64,000 nucleotides of DNA from Calliopsis andreniformis (GCF_051401765.1 NW_027480422.1:21098001-21162000), one strand, 5' to 3'. Counted from the stretch's first letter, positions 1 to 13,312 are shown. The notes: a model not told the origin generated them from the sequence alone. Numbers and translations are program-made.

Positions 1-1011
1 TATATTTTATGCTTCGGGAGTTGACTTGTATGGCCCTAACTATTCGATCTGGTGGAGCAACGCCCTAGACTGCGGTGTAGGTTGCCAGAAACGGAGAAAT
101 GACCTTCACTTTCACACTGTTTGCAATTATTCCTGTTATACGATGGAAGAACTGTCGTATTTTTATTGTATTTTATGCGTCGGGCGTTGACTTCTAAGGC
201 CCTACCTCTTCGAACTGGTGGAGCAACGCCCTAGAGTGTATCCTAGGTTGCCCGAAACGTAGAAATGACCATTACTTTCACACTGGTTGCAATTATTCAT
301 GCTATACGATGGAAAAACTGTTGTACTTTTACTGTATTTTATGCTTCTGGCGTTGACATCTAAGGCCGTAGCTATTCGATGTGGTGGAACAACGCCCAAG
401 AGTGAAGCCTAGGTTGCCCAGAACGTAGAAATGACCATAACTTTCACACTGCTTGCAATCATTCATTTTATACGATGGAAAAGCTGTTGTATTTATATTG
501 TATTTTATGCTTCTGGAGTTGACTTCTAAGGCCGTAGCTACTCGATGTGGTGGAGCAACGCCCAAGAGTGAAACCTAGGTTGCCCGGAAAACAGAAATGA
601 CCATTACTTTCACACTGGTTGCAATTATTCCTTTTATACGATGGAAAAACTGTTGTATTTTTATTGTATTTTATGCTTCTGGCGTTTACTTCTAAGTCCC
701 TCGCTATTCGATCTGGTTGAGCAACGCCCTAGAGTGAAGCCTAGGTTGCCCGGAAAGTAGAAATGACTATTTCTTTCACACTGGCTGCAATTATTCCTTT
801 TATTTGATGGAAAAACTGTTGTATTTTTACTGTATTTTATGCTTCTTGCGTTTACTTCTAAGTCCCTAACTATGCGATCTGGTGGATCAACGCCCTACAA
901 TTAAGCCTAGGTTGCCCGGAACGTAGAAATGGCCTTTACTTTCACACTGTTTGCAAATATACATCAGATACTATGGAAAAACTGTTGTATATATATTGCA
1001 TTTTATGCTTC

Positions 1012-1081
1012 GGGCGTTGACTTCTTAGGCCCTAACTATTCGATCTGGTGGAGCAACGCCCTAGAGTGAAGCCTAGGTTGC
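1012..1081. other. Two overlapping inverted repeats in the monomer (exemplar)
   Basis: Seen here: GGGCGTTG at 1012-1019 is the exact reverse complement of CAACGCCC at 1054-1061, with 34 bases between. The second arm also takes part in another dyad: GCAAC (1053-1057) plus CTAG (1061-1064), bulged by GCC, can pair with CTAG (1073-1076) plus GTTGC (1077-1081) across the 8-base loop AGTGAAGC. The two stems share bases and cannot form together. The same arrangement is in most monomers, for example the short dyad at 721-749. Inferred: possible cruciform or RNA hairpin, or a protein-binding dyad. It could equally be a chance feature copied by amplification. Confidence 0.6.
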
Positions 1082-1237
1082 CCGGAACGTATAAATGACC
1101 ATATCTTTCAGACTGGTTGCAATTATTCCTGTTATACGATGAAAAAAATGTTGTATTTTTATTGTATTTTATGCTTCAGGCGTTGACTTCTAAGGCCCTA
1201 ACTATTCGATGTGGTGGAGCAACGCTCTTGAGCGAAG
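1072..1237 (+). repeat. Reference satellite monomer (166 bp, CCTAGG to CCTAGG)
   Basis: This unit is given as a coordinate anchor. It starts at CCTAGG (1072) and the next CCTAGG is at 1238, exactly 166 bp on. Landmarks in order are CCTAGG, TTGCCCGGAACGT, AAATGACCAT, TTGCAATTATTCCTG, TATACGATG, an A-tract, TGTTGTATTTTTATTG, ATTTTATGCTTC, GGCGTTGACTTCTAAGGCC, TATTCGAT and GGTGGAGCAACGC. This copy departs from the common form in places, for example 'gtataaatg' for 'gtagaaatg' and 'cgatgaaaaaaatg' for 'cgatggaaaaactg'. The start point is a convention, because a tandem repeat has no natural start. By eye, the best-conserved parts across the window are the CCTAGG-TTGCCCGGAACGTAG-AAATGACC stretch and the TATACGATGGAAAAACTG stretch. 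Confidence 0.93.
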
Positions 1238-4001
1238 CCTAGGTTGCCCGGAACGTAAAAATGAGCATCACTATCACACTTGTTGCAATTACTCATTTTA
1301 TACGATGGAAAAACTGTTATATCTTTATCGTATTTTATGCTTCGGGCATTGATTTCTATGGCCCTACCTCTTCGAACTGGTGGACCAACGCCCTAGAGTG
1401 AAGCCTAGGTTGCCCGGAACGTAGAAATGACCATAACTTTCATACTGGTTGCAATTATTCGTTTTATACGATGGAAAAACTGTTGTATTAATTTTGTATT
1501 TGGTGCTTCTGGCGTTGACTTCTTATGCCCTAACTATTCGATCCGGTGGAGCAACGCCCTAGAGTGAAGCCTAGGTTGCCCGGAATGTAGAAATGGCCAT
1601 CACTTTCACACTGGTTGCAATTATTCTTGTTATACGATGGAAAAACTGTTCTAGTTATTTTGTATTTTATGCTTCGGGCGTTGACTTCTATGGCCCTAAC
1701 TATATGATCTGGTGGAGCAACGCCCTAGAGTGAAGCCTAGGTTGCCCGGAACGTAGAAATGACCATTACCTTCACACTGTTTGCGATTATTCATTTTATG
1801 CGATGGTAAAACTGTTGTATTTATTTTGTATTTTATGCTTCTGGCATTGACTTCTAAGGCCCTAGCTGTTCCATCTGGTGGAGCAACGCCCTAGAGTGGA
1901 GCCTAGGTCGCCCGAAACGTGGAAATGACCATTACTTTCACTCTGGTTGCAATTATTCCAGCTATACGATGGACAAACTTTTGGATTTTGATTGTACTTT
2001 ATACTTCTGGCGTTGACTTCTAAGGCCCTATGTATTCGATCTGGTGTAGCAATGCCTCAGAGTTAAGTCTAGGATGCCCGCAACGTAGAAATGTCTATTA
2101 CTTTCACACTGGTTGCAATTACTCGTTTTATACGATGGAAAAACTGTTGTACATATATCGTATTTTATGCTTCTGGCGTTGACTTCTTAGGCCCTAACTA
2201 TTCGATCAGGTGGAGCAACGCCCTAGGGTGAAGCCTAGGTTGCCCGGAACGTAGAAATGACCATAACTTTCACACTGGTTTCAATTATTCGATTTATACA
2301 ATGGACAAACTGTTCTATTTATTTTATATTTTATGCTTCGGGAGTTGACTTGTATGGCCCTAACTATTCGATCTGGTGGAGCAACGCCCTAGACTGCGGT
2401 GTAGGTTGCCAGAAACGGAGAAATGACCTTCACTTTCACACTGTTTGCAATTATTCCTGTTATACGGTGGAAGAACTGTCGTATTTTTATTGTATTTTAT
2501 GCGTCGGGCGTTGACTTCTAAGGCCCTACCTCTTCGAACTGGTGGAGCAACGCCCTAGAGTGTATCCTAGGTTGCCCGAAACGTAGAAATGACCATTACT
2601 TTCACACTGGTTGCAATTATTCATGCTATACGATGGAAAAACTGTTGTACTTTTACTGTATTTTATGCTTCTGGCGTTGACATCTAAGGCCGTAGCTATT
2701 CGATGTGGTGGAACAACGCCCAAGAGTGAAGCCTAGGTTGCCTGGAACGTAGAAATGGCCTGTACTTTCACGCTGGTTGTAATTATTCCTGTCATACGAA
2801 GGAAAAACTGTTGCATTTTTATTGTATTTTATGCTTGTGGCGTTGGATTCTAAGTCCCTAACTATGCGATCTGGTGGAGACACGCCCTACAGTTAAGCCT
2901 AGGTTGCTCGGAACGTAGAAATGACCTTTACTTTCACACTGTTTGCAGATATACATTATATACGATGGAAAAACTGTTGTACTTTTACTGTATTTTGTGC
3001 TTCTGGCGTTGACATCTAAGGCCGTAGCTATTCGATGTGGTGGAACAACGCCCTAGAGTGAAGCCTAGGTTGCCCAGAACGTAGAAATGACCATAACTTT
3101 CACACTGCTTGCAATCATTCATTTTATACGGTGGAAAAGCAGTTGTATTTATATTGTATTTTATGCTTCTGGAGTTGACTTCTAAGGCCGTAGCTACTCG
3201 ATGTGGTGGAGCAACGCCCAAGAGTGAAACCTAGGTTGCCCGGAAAATAGAAATGACCATTACTTTCACACTGGTTGCAATTATTCCTTTTATACGATGG
3301 AAAAACTGTTGTATTTTTATTGTATTTTATGCTTCTGGCGTTTACTTCTAAGTCCCTCGCTATTCGATCTGGTTGAACAACGCCCTAGAGTGAAGCCTAG
3401 GTTGCCCGGAAAGTAGAAATGACTATTTCTTTCACACTGGTTGCAATTATTCCTTTTATTTGATGGAAAAACTGTTGTATTTTTACTGTATTTTATGCTT
3501 CTTGCGTTTACTTCTAAGTCCCTAACTATGCGATCTGGTGGATCAACGCCCTACAATTAAGCCTAGGTTGCCCGGAACGTAGAAATGGCCTTTACTTTCA
3601 CACTGTTTGCAAATAGACATCAGATACTATGGAAAAGCTGTTGTATTTATATTGTATTTTATGCTTCTGGCGTTGACCTCTTACGCCCTAACTATTCGAT
3701 CAGGTTGAGCAGCGCCCTAGGGTGAAGCCTAGGTTGCCCGAAACGTAGAAATGACCATAACTTTCATACTGGTTGCAATTATTCGTTTTATACGATGGAA
3801 AAACTGTTGTATTTATTTTGTATTTGGTGCTTCTGGCGTTGACTTCTTAGTCCCTAGCTGTTAGATGTGGAGGACCAACGCCCTAGAGTGAAGCCTAGGT
3901 TGCCCGGAACGTATAAATGACCATATCTTTCAGACTGGTTGCAATTATTCCTGTTATACGATGAAAAAAATGTTGTATTTTTATTGTATTTTATGCTTCA
4001 G

Positions 4002-7000
4002 GCGTTGACTTCTAAGGCCCTAACTATTGGATGTGGTGGAGCAACGCTCTTGAGCGAAGCCTAGGTTGCCCGGAACGTAAAAATGAGCATCACTATCACA
4101 CTTGTTGCAATTACTCATCTTATACGATGGAAAAACTGTTATATCTTTATCGTATTTTATGCTTCGGGCATTGATTTCTATGGCCCTACCTCTTCGAAAT
4201 GGTGGAGCAACGCCGTAGAGTGTATCCTAGGTTGCCCGAAACGTAGGAATGACCATTACTTTCACACTGGTTGCAATTATTCATGCTATACGATGGAAAA
4301 ACTGTTGTACTTTTACTGTATTTTATGCTTCTGGCGTTGACATCTAAGGTCCTAGCTATTCGATCTCGTGAGGCAACGTCCAAGAGTGAAGCCTATGTTG
4401 CCCGGAACGTAGAAATGTCCATCACCTTCACTCTGGTTGCAATTATTCCCGTTGTACGATGGAAAAACTGTCGTATTTTTATTGTATTTTATGCGTCGGG
4501 CGTTGACTTCTAAGGTCCTTGCTATTCGATCTGGTTGAGCAACGCCCTAGTGTGAAGCCTAGGATGCCCGAAACGTAGACATGTCCATTACCTTCACTCT
4601 GGCTGCAATTATTCATGCTATACGATGGAAAAACTGTTGTATTTTTATTGTATTTTATGCTTCTGGCGTAGACTTCTTAGCCCCTAACTATTCGATCTGG
4701 TGGAGCAACGCCCTAGAGTGAATCCTAGGTTGCCCGGAACGTAGAAATGTCCATCACCTTCACTCTGGTTGCAATTATTTCTGTTGTACGATGGAAAAAC
4801 TGTCGTATTTTTATTGTATTTTATGCGTCGGGCGTTGACTTCTAAGGCCCTAACTATTGGATCTGGTGGAACACCGCCCTAGACTGCAGTGTAGGTTGCC
4901 AGAAACGGAGAAATGACCATCACTTTCACACTGTTTGCAATTATTCCTGTTATACGATGGAAGAACTGTTGTATATATATTGCATTTTATGCTTCGGTCG
5001 TTGACTTCTTAGGCCCTAACTATTCGATCTGGTGGAGCAACGCCCTAGAGTGAAGCCTAGGTTGCTCCGAACGTAGAAATGACCATAACTTTCATACTGG
5101 TTGCAATTATTCCTGTTATACGATGAACAAACTGTTGGATTTTTATTGTACTTTATGCTTCTGGCGTTGACTTCTAAGGCCCTATGTATTCGATCTGGTG
5201 GAGCGATGCCTCAGGGTTAAGTCTAGGATGCCCGGAACGTAGAAGTGACCATTACTTTCACACTGGTTGCAATTATTCGTGATATACGATGGAAAAACTG
5301 TTGTACATATATCGTATTTTATGGTTCTGGCGTTGACTTCTTAGGCCCTAACTATTCGATCTGGTGGAGCAACGACCTAGGCTGAAGCCTAGGTTGCCCG
5401 GAACGTAGAAATGACCATAACTTGCATTCTGGTTGCAATTATTCGTTTTATACGATGGTAAAACTGTTGTATTTATATCGTGTTTTATGCTTCTGGCGTT
5501 GACATCTAAGGCCGTAGCTATTCGATGTGGTGGAACAACGCCCTAGAGTGAAGCCTAGGTTGCCCGGAACGTAGAAATGACCATAACTTTCACACTGCTT
5601 GCAATCATTCATTTTATACGATGGAAAAGCTGTTGTATTTATATTGTATTTTATGCTGCTGGAGTTGACTTCTAAGGCCGTAGCTACTCGATGTGGTGGA
5701 GCAACGCCCAAGAGTGAAACCTAGGTTGCCCGGAAAATAGAAATGACCATTACTTTCACACTGGTTGCAATTGTTCCTTTTATACGATGGAAAAACTGTT
5801 GTATTTTTATTGTATTTTATGCTTCTGGCGTTTACTTCTAAGTCCCTCGCTATTCGATCTGGTTGAGCAACGCTCTACAATTAAGCCTAGGTTGCCCGGA
5901 ACGTAGAAATGGCCTTTACTTTCACACTGTTTGCAAATATACATCAGATACTATGGAAAAGCTGTTGTATTTATATTGTATTTTATGCTTCTGGCGTTGA
6001 CCTCTTACGCCCTAACTATTCGATCCGGTGGAGCAACGCCCTAGAGTGAAGCCTAGGTTGCCCGGAATGTAGAAATGGCCATCACTTTCACACTGGTTGC
6101 AATTATTCGTGATATACGATGGAAAAACTGTTGTACTTATGTTGTATTTTATGCTTCTGGCGTCGAATTCTAAGTCCCGAACTATTCGATCTGGTGGAGC
6201 AACGCCCTAAAGTGAAGCCTAGGTTGCCCGGAACGTAGAAATGACCATAACTTTCACACTGTTTGCAATCATTCATTTTATACGATGGAAAAGCTGTTGT
6301 ATTTATATTGTATTTTATGCTTCTGGGGTTGACTTCTAAGGCCGTAGCTATTCGATGTGGTGGAGCAACGCCCAAGAGTGAAACCTAGGTTGCCCGGAAA
6401 ATAGAAATGACCATTACTTTCACACTGGTTGCAATTATTCCTTTTATACGATGGAAAAACTGTTGTATTTTTATTGTATTTTATGCTTCTGGCGTTTACT
6501 TCTAAGTCCCTCGCTATTCGATCTGGTTGAGCAACGCCCTAGAGTGAAGCCTAGGTTGCCCGGAAAGTAGAAATGACCATGTCTTTCACACTGGTTGCAA
6601 TTATTCCTGTTATACGATGGAAAAACTGTTGTATTTATTTTGTATTTTATGCCTCTGGCGTTGACTCCTAAGGCCGTAGCTATTCGATGTGGTGGAGCAA
6701 CGCCCTAGAGTGAAGACTAGGTTGCCCGGAACGTAGAAATGACCATGTCTTTCACACTGGTTGCAATTATTCCTGTTATACGATGGAAAAACTGTTGTAC
6801 TTATATTATATTTTATGCTTCAGGCGCTGACTTCTAAGGGCGTAGCTATTCGATGTGGTGGAGAAACGCCCTAGAGTGAAGCCTAGGTTGCCCGGAAAGT
6901 AGAAATGACCATTACCTCCACACTGTTTGCAATTATTCATTTTATTCACTGGAGAAACTGTTGTATTTATATTGTTTTTTATAGTTATGGCGTTGACTTC

Positions 7001-8317
7001 TAAGGCCGTAGCTATTCTATGTGGTGGAGCAATGCCCTAGAGTGAAGCCTAGGATGCCCGCAACGTAGAAATGACCATATCTTTCACACTGTTTGCAATT
7101 ATTCCTGTTATACGATTGAAAAACTGTTGTATTTATATTGAATTTTATGCTTCTGGCGTTGACTTCTAAGGCCGCAGCTATTCGATGTGGTGGAGCGACG
7201 CCCTAGAGTGAAGCCTAGGTTGCCCGGAACGTAGAAATGACCATACCATTCACACTGGTTGCAATAATTCCTGTTATACAAGGGAAAAACTGTTGTATTT
7301 ATATTGTCTTTTATGCTTCTGGCGTTGACTTCCTGGGCCCTAACTATTCTATCTGGAGGAGCAGCGCCCTAGAGTGAAGCCTAGGTTGCCCGGAATGCAG
7401 AAATGACCATCACTTTCACACTGGTTGCAATTATTCCTTTTATGCGATGGAAAAACTGTTGTATTTTTATTGTATTTTATGCTTCTTGCGTTTACTTCTA
7501 AGTCCCTAACTATTCGGTCTGGTGGAGCAACGCCCTAGAGCGAAACCTAGGTTGCCCGCAACGTAGAAATGACCATAACTTTCACACTGGTTGCAATTAT
7601 TCCTGTTATACGATGGAAAAACTGTTGCATTTTTATTGTATTTTATTCTTCTGCCGTTAAATTCTAAGTCCCGAACTATGCGATCTGGTGGAGCAACGCC
7701 GTACAGATAAGCCTAGGTTGCCCGGAACGTAGAAATGACCTTTACTTTCACACTATTTGCAAATATACATCATATACGATATAAAAGCTGTTGTATTTAT
7801 ATTGTATTTTACGCTTCTGGCGCTGACTTCTAAGGCACTAACTATTCGATCTGGGGGAGCAACGCACTAGAGTGAAGCCTAGGTTACCCGGAACGTAGAA
7901 ATGACCATTACCTTCACGTTTGTTGCAATTATTCCTGTTATACGATGGGCAAACTGTTGGATTTTGATTGAACTTTATGCTTCTGGCGTTGACTTCTAAG
8001 GCCCTATGTATTCGATCTGGTGGAGCAATGCCTCAGAGTTAAGTCTAGGATGCCCGGAACGTAGAAATGGCCATTACTTTCACACTGGTTGCAATTATTC
8101 CTTTTATACGATGGAAAAACTGTTGTATTTTTACTGTATTTTATGCTTCTGGCGTTGATTTCCTAGGCCCTAACTATTTGATCTGGTGGAGCACCGCCCT
8201 GTAGTGAAGCCTAGGCTGCCCGGAAAGTAGAAATGACCGTTACTCTCACACTGTTTGCAAATATACGTTATATACGATAGAAAAGCTGTTGTATTTATAT
8301 TGTATTTTATGCTTCTC
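4002..8317. repeat. Block B copy 1: 26-mer higher-order repeat (4,316 bp)
   Basis: The left junction is at the GCGTTGACT starting 4002. The same point recurs at 8318, and distinctive variants repeat at exactly 4,316 bp (26 x 166), for example 4083 with 8399 and 5448 with 9764. The first part (to about 6167, matching to about 10483) differs from its partner at only a handful of bases that I noticed: 'cgaaatgg' to 'cgaactgg' near 4198, 'atttctg' to 'attcctg' near 4780, 'cggtcg' to 'cgggcg' near 4995, 'gcctcagg' to 'gccgcagg' near 5209, and 'gctgctgg' to 'gcttctgg' near 5657. It has an internal near-duplication 664 bp (4 monomers) apart, ending at 5711 and 6375. Confidence 0.9.
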
Positions 8318-9660
8318 GCGTTGACTTCTAAGGCCCTAACTATTGGATGTGGTGGAGCAACGCTCTTGAGCGAAGCCTAGGTTGCCCGGAACGTAAAAAT
8401 GAGCATCACTATCACACTTGTTGCAATTACTCATCTTATACGATGGAAAAACTGTTATATCTTTATCGTATTTTATGCTTCGGGCATTGATTTCTATGGC
8501 CCTACCTCTTCGAACTGGTGGAGCAACGCCGTAGAGTGTATCCTAGGTTGCCCGAAACGTAGGAATGACCATTACTTTCACACTGGTTGCAATTATTCAT
8601 GCTATACGATGGAAAAACTGTTGTACTTTTACTGTATTTTATGCTTCTGGCGTTGACATCTAAGGTCCTAGCTATTCGATCTCGTGAGGCAACGTCCAAG
8701 AGTGAAGCCTATGTTGCCCGGAACGTAGAAATGTCCATCACCTTCACTCTGGTTGCAATTATTCCCGTTGTACGATGGAAAAACTGTCGTATTTTTATTG
8801 TATTTTATGCGTCGGGCGTTGACTTCTAAGGTCCTTGCTATTCGATCTGGTTGAGCAACGCCCTAGTGTGAAGCCTAGGATGCCCGAAACGTAGACATGT
8901 CCATTACCTTCACTCTGGCTGCAATTATTCATGCTATACGATGGAAAAACTGTTGTATTTTTATTGTATTTTATGCTTCTGGCGTAGACTTCTTAGCCCC
9001 TAACTATTCGATCTGGTGGAGCAACGCCCTAGAGTGAATCCTAGGTTGCCCGGAACGTAGAAATGTCCATCACCTTCACTCTGGTTGCAATTATTCCTGT
9101 TGTACGATGGAAAAACTGTCGTATTTTTATTGTATTTTATGCGTCGGGCGTTGACTTCTAAGGCCCTAACTATTGGATCTGGTGGAACACCGCCCTAGAC
9201 TGCAGTGTAGGTTGCCAGAAACGGAGAAATGACCATCACTTTCACACTGTTTGCAATTATTCCTGTTATACGATGGAAGAACTGTTGTATATATATTGCA
9301 TTTTATGCTTCGGGCGTTGACTTCTTAGGCCCTAACTATTCGATCTGGTGGAGCAACGCCCTAGAGTGAAGCCTAGGTTGCTCCGAACGTAGAAATGACC
9401 ATAACTTTCATACTGGTTGCAATTATTCCTGTTATACGATGAACAAACTATTGGATTTTTATTGTACTTTATGCTTCTGGCGTTGACTTCTAAGGCCCTA
9501 TGTATTCGATCTGGTGGAGCGATGCCGCAGGGTTAAGTCTAGGATGCCCGGAACGTAGAAGTGACCATTACTTTCACACTGGTTGCAATTATTCGTGATA
9601 TACGATGGAAAAACTGTTGTACATATATCGTATTTTATGGTTCTGGCGTTGACTTCTTAG

Positions 9661-11486
9661 GCCCTAACTATTCGATCTGGTGGAGCAACGACCTAGGCTG
9701 AAGCCTAGGTTGCCCGGAACGTAGAAATGACCATAACTTGCATTCTGGTTGCAATTATTCGTTTTATACGATGGTAAAACTGTTGTATTTATATCGTGTT
9801 TTATGCTTCTGGCGTTGACATCTAAGGCCGTAGCTATTCGATGTGGTGGAACAACGCCCTAGAGTGAAGCCTAGGTTGCCCGGAACGTAGAAATGACCAT
9901 AACTTTCACACTGCTTGCAATCATTCATTTTATACGATGGAAAAGCTGTTGTATTTATATTGTATTTTATGCTTCTGGAGTTGACTTCTAAGGCCGTAGC
10001 TACTCGATGTGGTGGAGCAACGCCCAAGAGTGAAACCTAGGTTGCCCGGAAAATAGAAATGACCATTACTTTCACACTGGTTGCAATTGTTCCTTTTATA
10101 CGATGGAAAAACTGTTGTATTTTTATTGTATTTTATGCTTCTGGCGTTTACTTCTAAGTCCCTCGCTATTCGATCTGGTTGAGCAACGCTCTACAATTAA
10201 GCCTAGGTTGCCCGGAACGTAGAAATGGCCTTTACTTTCACACTGTTTGCAAATATACATCAGATACTATGGAAAAGCTGTTGTATTTATATTGTATTTT
10301 ATGCTTCTGGCGTTGACCTCTTACGCCCTAACTATTCGATCCGGTGGAGCAACGCCCTAGAGTGAAGCCTAGGTTGCCCGGAATGTAGAAATGGCCATCA
10401 CTTTCACACTGGTTGCAATTATTCGTGATATACGATGGAAAAACTGTTGTATTTATATCGTGTTTTATGCTTCTGGCGTTGACATCTAAGGCCGTAGCTA
10501 TTCGATGTGGTGGAACAACGCCCTAGAGTGAAGCCTAGGTTGCCCGGAACGTAGAAATGACCATAACTTTCACACTGCTTGCAATCATTCATTTTATACG
10601 ATGGAAAAGCTGTTGTATTTATATTGTATTTTATGCTTCTGGAGTTGACTTCTAAGGCCGTAGCTACTCGATGTGGTGGAGCAACGCCCAAGAGTGAAAC
10701 CTAGGTTGCCCGGAAAATAGAAATGACCATTACTTTCACACTGGTTGCAATTGTTCCTTTTATACGATGGAAAAACTGTTGTATTTTTATTGTATTTTAT
10801 GCTTCTGGCGTTTACTTCTAAGTCCCTCGCTATTCGATCTGGTTGAGCAACGCTCTACAATTAAGCCTAGGTTGCCCGGAACGTAGAAATGGCCTTTACT
10901 TTCACACTGTTTGCAAATATACATCAGATACTATGGAAAAGCTGTTGTATTTATATTGTATTTTATGCTTCTGGCGTTGACCTCTTACGCCCTAACTATT
11001 CGATCCGGTGGAGCAACGCCCTAGAGTGAAGCCTAGGTTGCCCGGAATGTAGAAATGGCCATCACTTTCACACTGGTTGCAATTATTCGTGATATACGAT
11101 GGAAAAACTGTTGTACTTATGTTGTATTTTATGCTTCTGGCGTCGAATTCTAAGGCCGTAGCTATTCGATGTGGTGGAGCAACGCCCTAGAGTGAAGCCT
11201 AGGTTGCCCGGAACGTAGAAATGACCATGTCTTTCACACTGGTTGCAATTATTCCTGTTATACGATGGAAAAACTGTTGTGCTTATATTATATTTTATGC
11301 TTCAGGCGCTGACTTCTAAGGGCGTAGCTATTCGATGTGGTGGAGAAACGCCCTAGAGTGAAGCCTAGGTTGCCCGGAAAGTAGAAATGACCATTACCTC
11401 CACACTGTTTGCAATTATTCATTTTATTCACTGGAGAAACTGTTGTATTTATATTGTTTTTTATAGTTATGGCGTTGACTTCTAAG
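9661..11486. repeat. 11-mer tandem duplication, copy 1 (1,826 bp)
   Basis: The marker GCCCTAACTA followed by 'gagcaacgacctaggctg' occurs at 9661 and again at 11487, 1,826 bp (11 x 166) apart. Everything between repeats almost without change; I noticed 'tgtgctt' near 11278 against 'tgtactt' near 13105. Inside the unit, the segment ending at 10027 repeats as the segment ending at 10691, 664 bp (4 monomers) on. This makes a repeat within a repeat within the larger HOR. Confidence 0.9.
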
Positions 11487-13312
11487 GCCCTAACTATTCG
11501 ATCTGGTGGAGCAACGACCTAGGCTGAAGCCTAGGTTGCCCGGAACGTAGAAATGACCATAACTTGCATTCTGGTTGCAATTATTCGTTTTATACGATGG
11601 TAAAACTGTTGTATTTATATCGTGTTTTATGCTTCTGGCGTTGACATCTAAGGCCGTAGCTATTCGATGTGGTGGAACAACGCCCTAGAGTGAAGCCTAG
11701 GTTGCCCGGAACGTAGAAATGACCATAACTTTCACACTGCTTGCAATCATTCATTTTATACGATGGAAAAGCTGTTGTATTTATATTGTATTTTATGCTT
11801 CTGGAGTTGACTTCTAAGGCCGTAGCTACTCGATGTGGTGGAGCAACGCCCAAGAGTGAAACCTAGGTTGCCCGGAAAATAGAAATGACCATTACTTTCA
11901 CACTGGTTGCAATTGTTCCTTTTATACGATGGAAAAACTGTTGTATTTTTATTGTATTTTATGCTTCTGGCGTTTACTTCTAAGTCCCTCGCTATTCGAT
12001 CTGGTTGAGCAACGCTCTACAATTAAGCCTAGGTTGCCCGGAACGTAGAAATGGCCTTTACTTTCACACTGTTTGCAAATATACATCAGATACTATGGAA
12101 AAGCTGTTGTATTTATATTGTATTTTATGCTTCTGGCGTTGACCTCTTACGCCCTAACTATTCGATCCGGTGGAGCAACGCCCTAGAGTGAAGCCTAGGT
12201 TGCCCGGAATGTAGAAATGGCCATCACTTTCACACTGGTTGCAATTATTCGTGATATACGATGGAAAAACTGTTGTATTTATATCGTGTTTTATGCTTCT
12301 GGCGTTGACATCTAAGGCCGTAGCTATTCGATGTGGTGGAACAACGCCCTAGAGTGAAGCCTAGGTTGCCCGGAACGTAGAAATGACCATAACTTTCACA
12401 CTGCTTGCAATCATTCATTTTATACGATGGAAAAGCTGTTGTATTTATATTGTATTTTATGCTTCTGGAGTTGACTTCTAAGGCCGTAGCTACTCGATGT
12501 GGTGGAGCAACGCCCAAGAGTGAAACCTAGGTTGCCCGGAAAATAGAAATGACCATTACTTTCACACTGGTTGCAATTGTTCCTTTTATACGATGGAAAA
12601 ACTGTTGTATTTTTATTGTATTTTATGCTTCTGGCGTTTACTTCTAAGTCCCTCGCTATTCGATCTGGTTGAGCAACGCTCTACAATTAAGCCTAGGTTG
12701 CCCGGAACGTAGAAATGGCCTTTACTTTCACACTGTTTGCAAATATACATCAGATACTATGGAAAAGCTGTTGTATTTATATTGTATTTTATGCTTCTGG
12801 CGTTGACCTCTTACGCCCTAACTATTCGATCCGGTGGAGCAACGCCCTAGAGTGAAGCCTAGGTTGCCCGGAATGTAGAAATGGCCATCACTTTCACACT
12901 GGTTGCAATTATTCGTGATATACGATGGAAAAACTGTTGTACTTATGTTGTATTTTATGCTTCTGGCGTCGAATTCTAAGGCCGTAGCTATTCGATGTGG
13001 TGGAGCAACGCCCTAGAGTGAAGCCTAGGTTGCCCGGAACGTAGAAATGACCATGTCTTTCACACTGGTTGCAATTATTCCTGTTATACGATGGAAAAAC
13101 TGTTGTACTTATATTATATTTTATGCTTCAGGCGCTGACTTCTAAGGGCGTAGCTATTCGATGTGGTGGAGAAACGCCCTAGAGTGAAGCCTAGGTTGCC
13201 CGGAAAGTAGAAATGACCATTACCTCCACACTGTTTGCAATTATTCATTTTATTCACTGGAGAAACTGTTGTATTTATATTGTTTTTTATAGTTATGGCG
13301 TTGACTTCTAAG
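11487..13312. repeat. 11-mer tandem duplication, copy 2 (1,826 bp)
   Basis: Second copy of the 9661-11486 unit at an offset of exactly 1,826 bp. It includes the 4-mer internal duplication, here the segments ending at 11853 and 12517. At about 13312 the sequence leaves the unit: where copy 1 runs into GCCCTAACTATTCG, copy 2 runs into GCCGTAGCTATTCG and rejoins the order found near 7010 in block B copy 1. The junction falls in register inside the TCTAAGGCC segment of the monomer. Confidence 0.9.

Larger units (their letters stand above)
1..4001. repeat. Block A: partial 14-, 16- and 17-mer higher-order copies
   Basis: About 24 monomers. Bases 1-398 match 2325-2722 almost exactly at 2,324 bp (14 monomers). 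The match then resumes as about 399-970 against 3055-3626 at 2,656 bp (16 monomers), so the second copy holds two extra monomers, one being the divergent unit near 2750-2880. A third alignment, 1091-1385 with 3913-4207, is offset 2,822 bp (17 monomers). The unit near 1261-1390 (ATGAGCATCACTATCACAC start) is the same variant that recurs at 4083 and 8399 in block B, so A and B belong to one HOR family. No gene is present. Confidence 0.85.

Noticed and set aside
1012..1081. tRNA-like or SINE-like Pol III boxes (TGGTGGAGCAA resembling an A box, TATTCGATC resembling a B box)
   Set aside because: Each match is imperfect, the B-like motif lies just upstream of the A-like motif instead of 30-60 bases downstream, and no cloverleaf can be drawn.
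1072..1237. CENP-B box (TTCG, A, CGGG core)
   Set aside because: The best reverse-strand alignment around CCCGGAACGTAG matches CGGG but misses part of TTCG and the central A. TTCGGTCCGG variants on the plus strand also lack the right spacing.
2257..2514. Recurring plus-strand reading frames of 61-90 codons (for example 4083-4340, 8399-8656, 22008-22265, 30305-30562, 44743-45000, 51385-51642) with similar products
   Set aside because: They are the satellite read in one frame. 166 is not a multiple of 3, so frames shift every monomer, and the CTAG/TGA/TAG cluster near the monomer end closes them after about 1.5 units. They share sequence only because the DNA repeats, and show no length beyond what the repeat allows.
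10419..10691. Minus-strand reading frames starting MGVAPPHR or MGVVPPHR (for example 5448-5711, 9764-10027, 11590-11853, 12245-12517)
   Set aside because: They are the reverse strand of the same monomers and overlap plus-strand frames of equal length. The Cys-rich look comes from the monomer sequence, and many monomers have stops at the same places.
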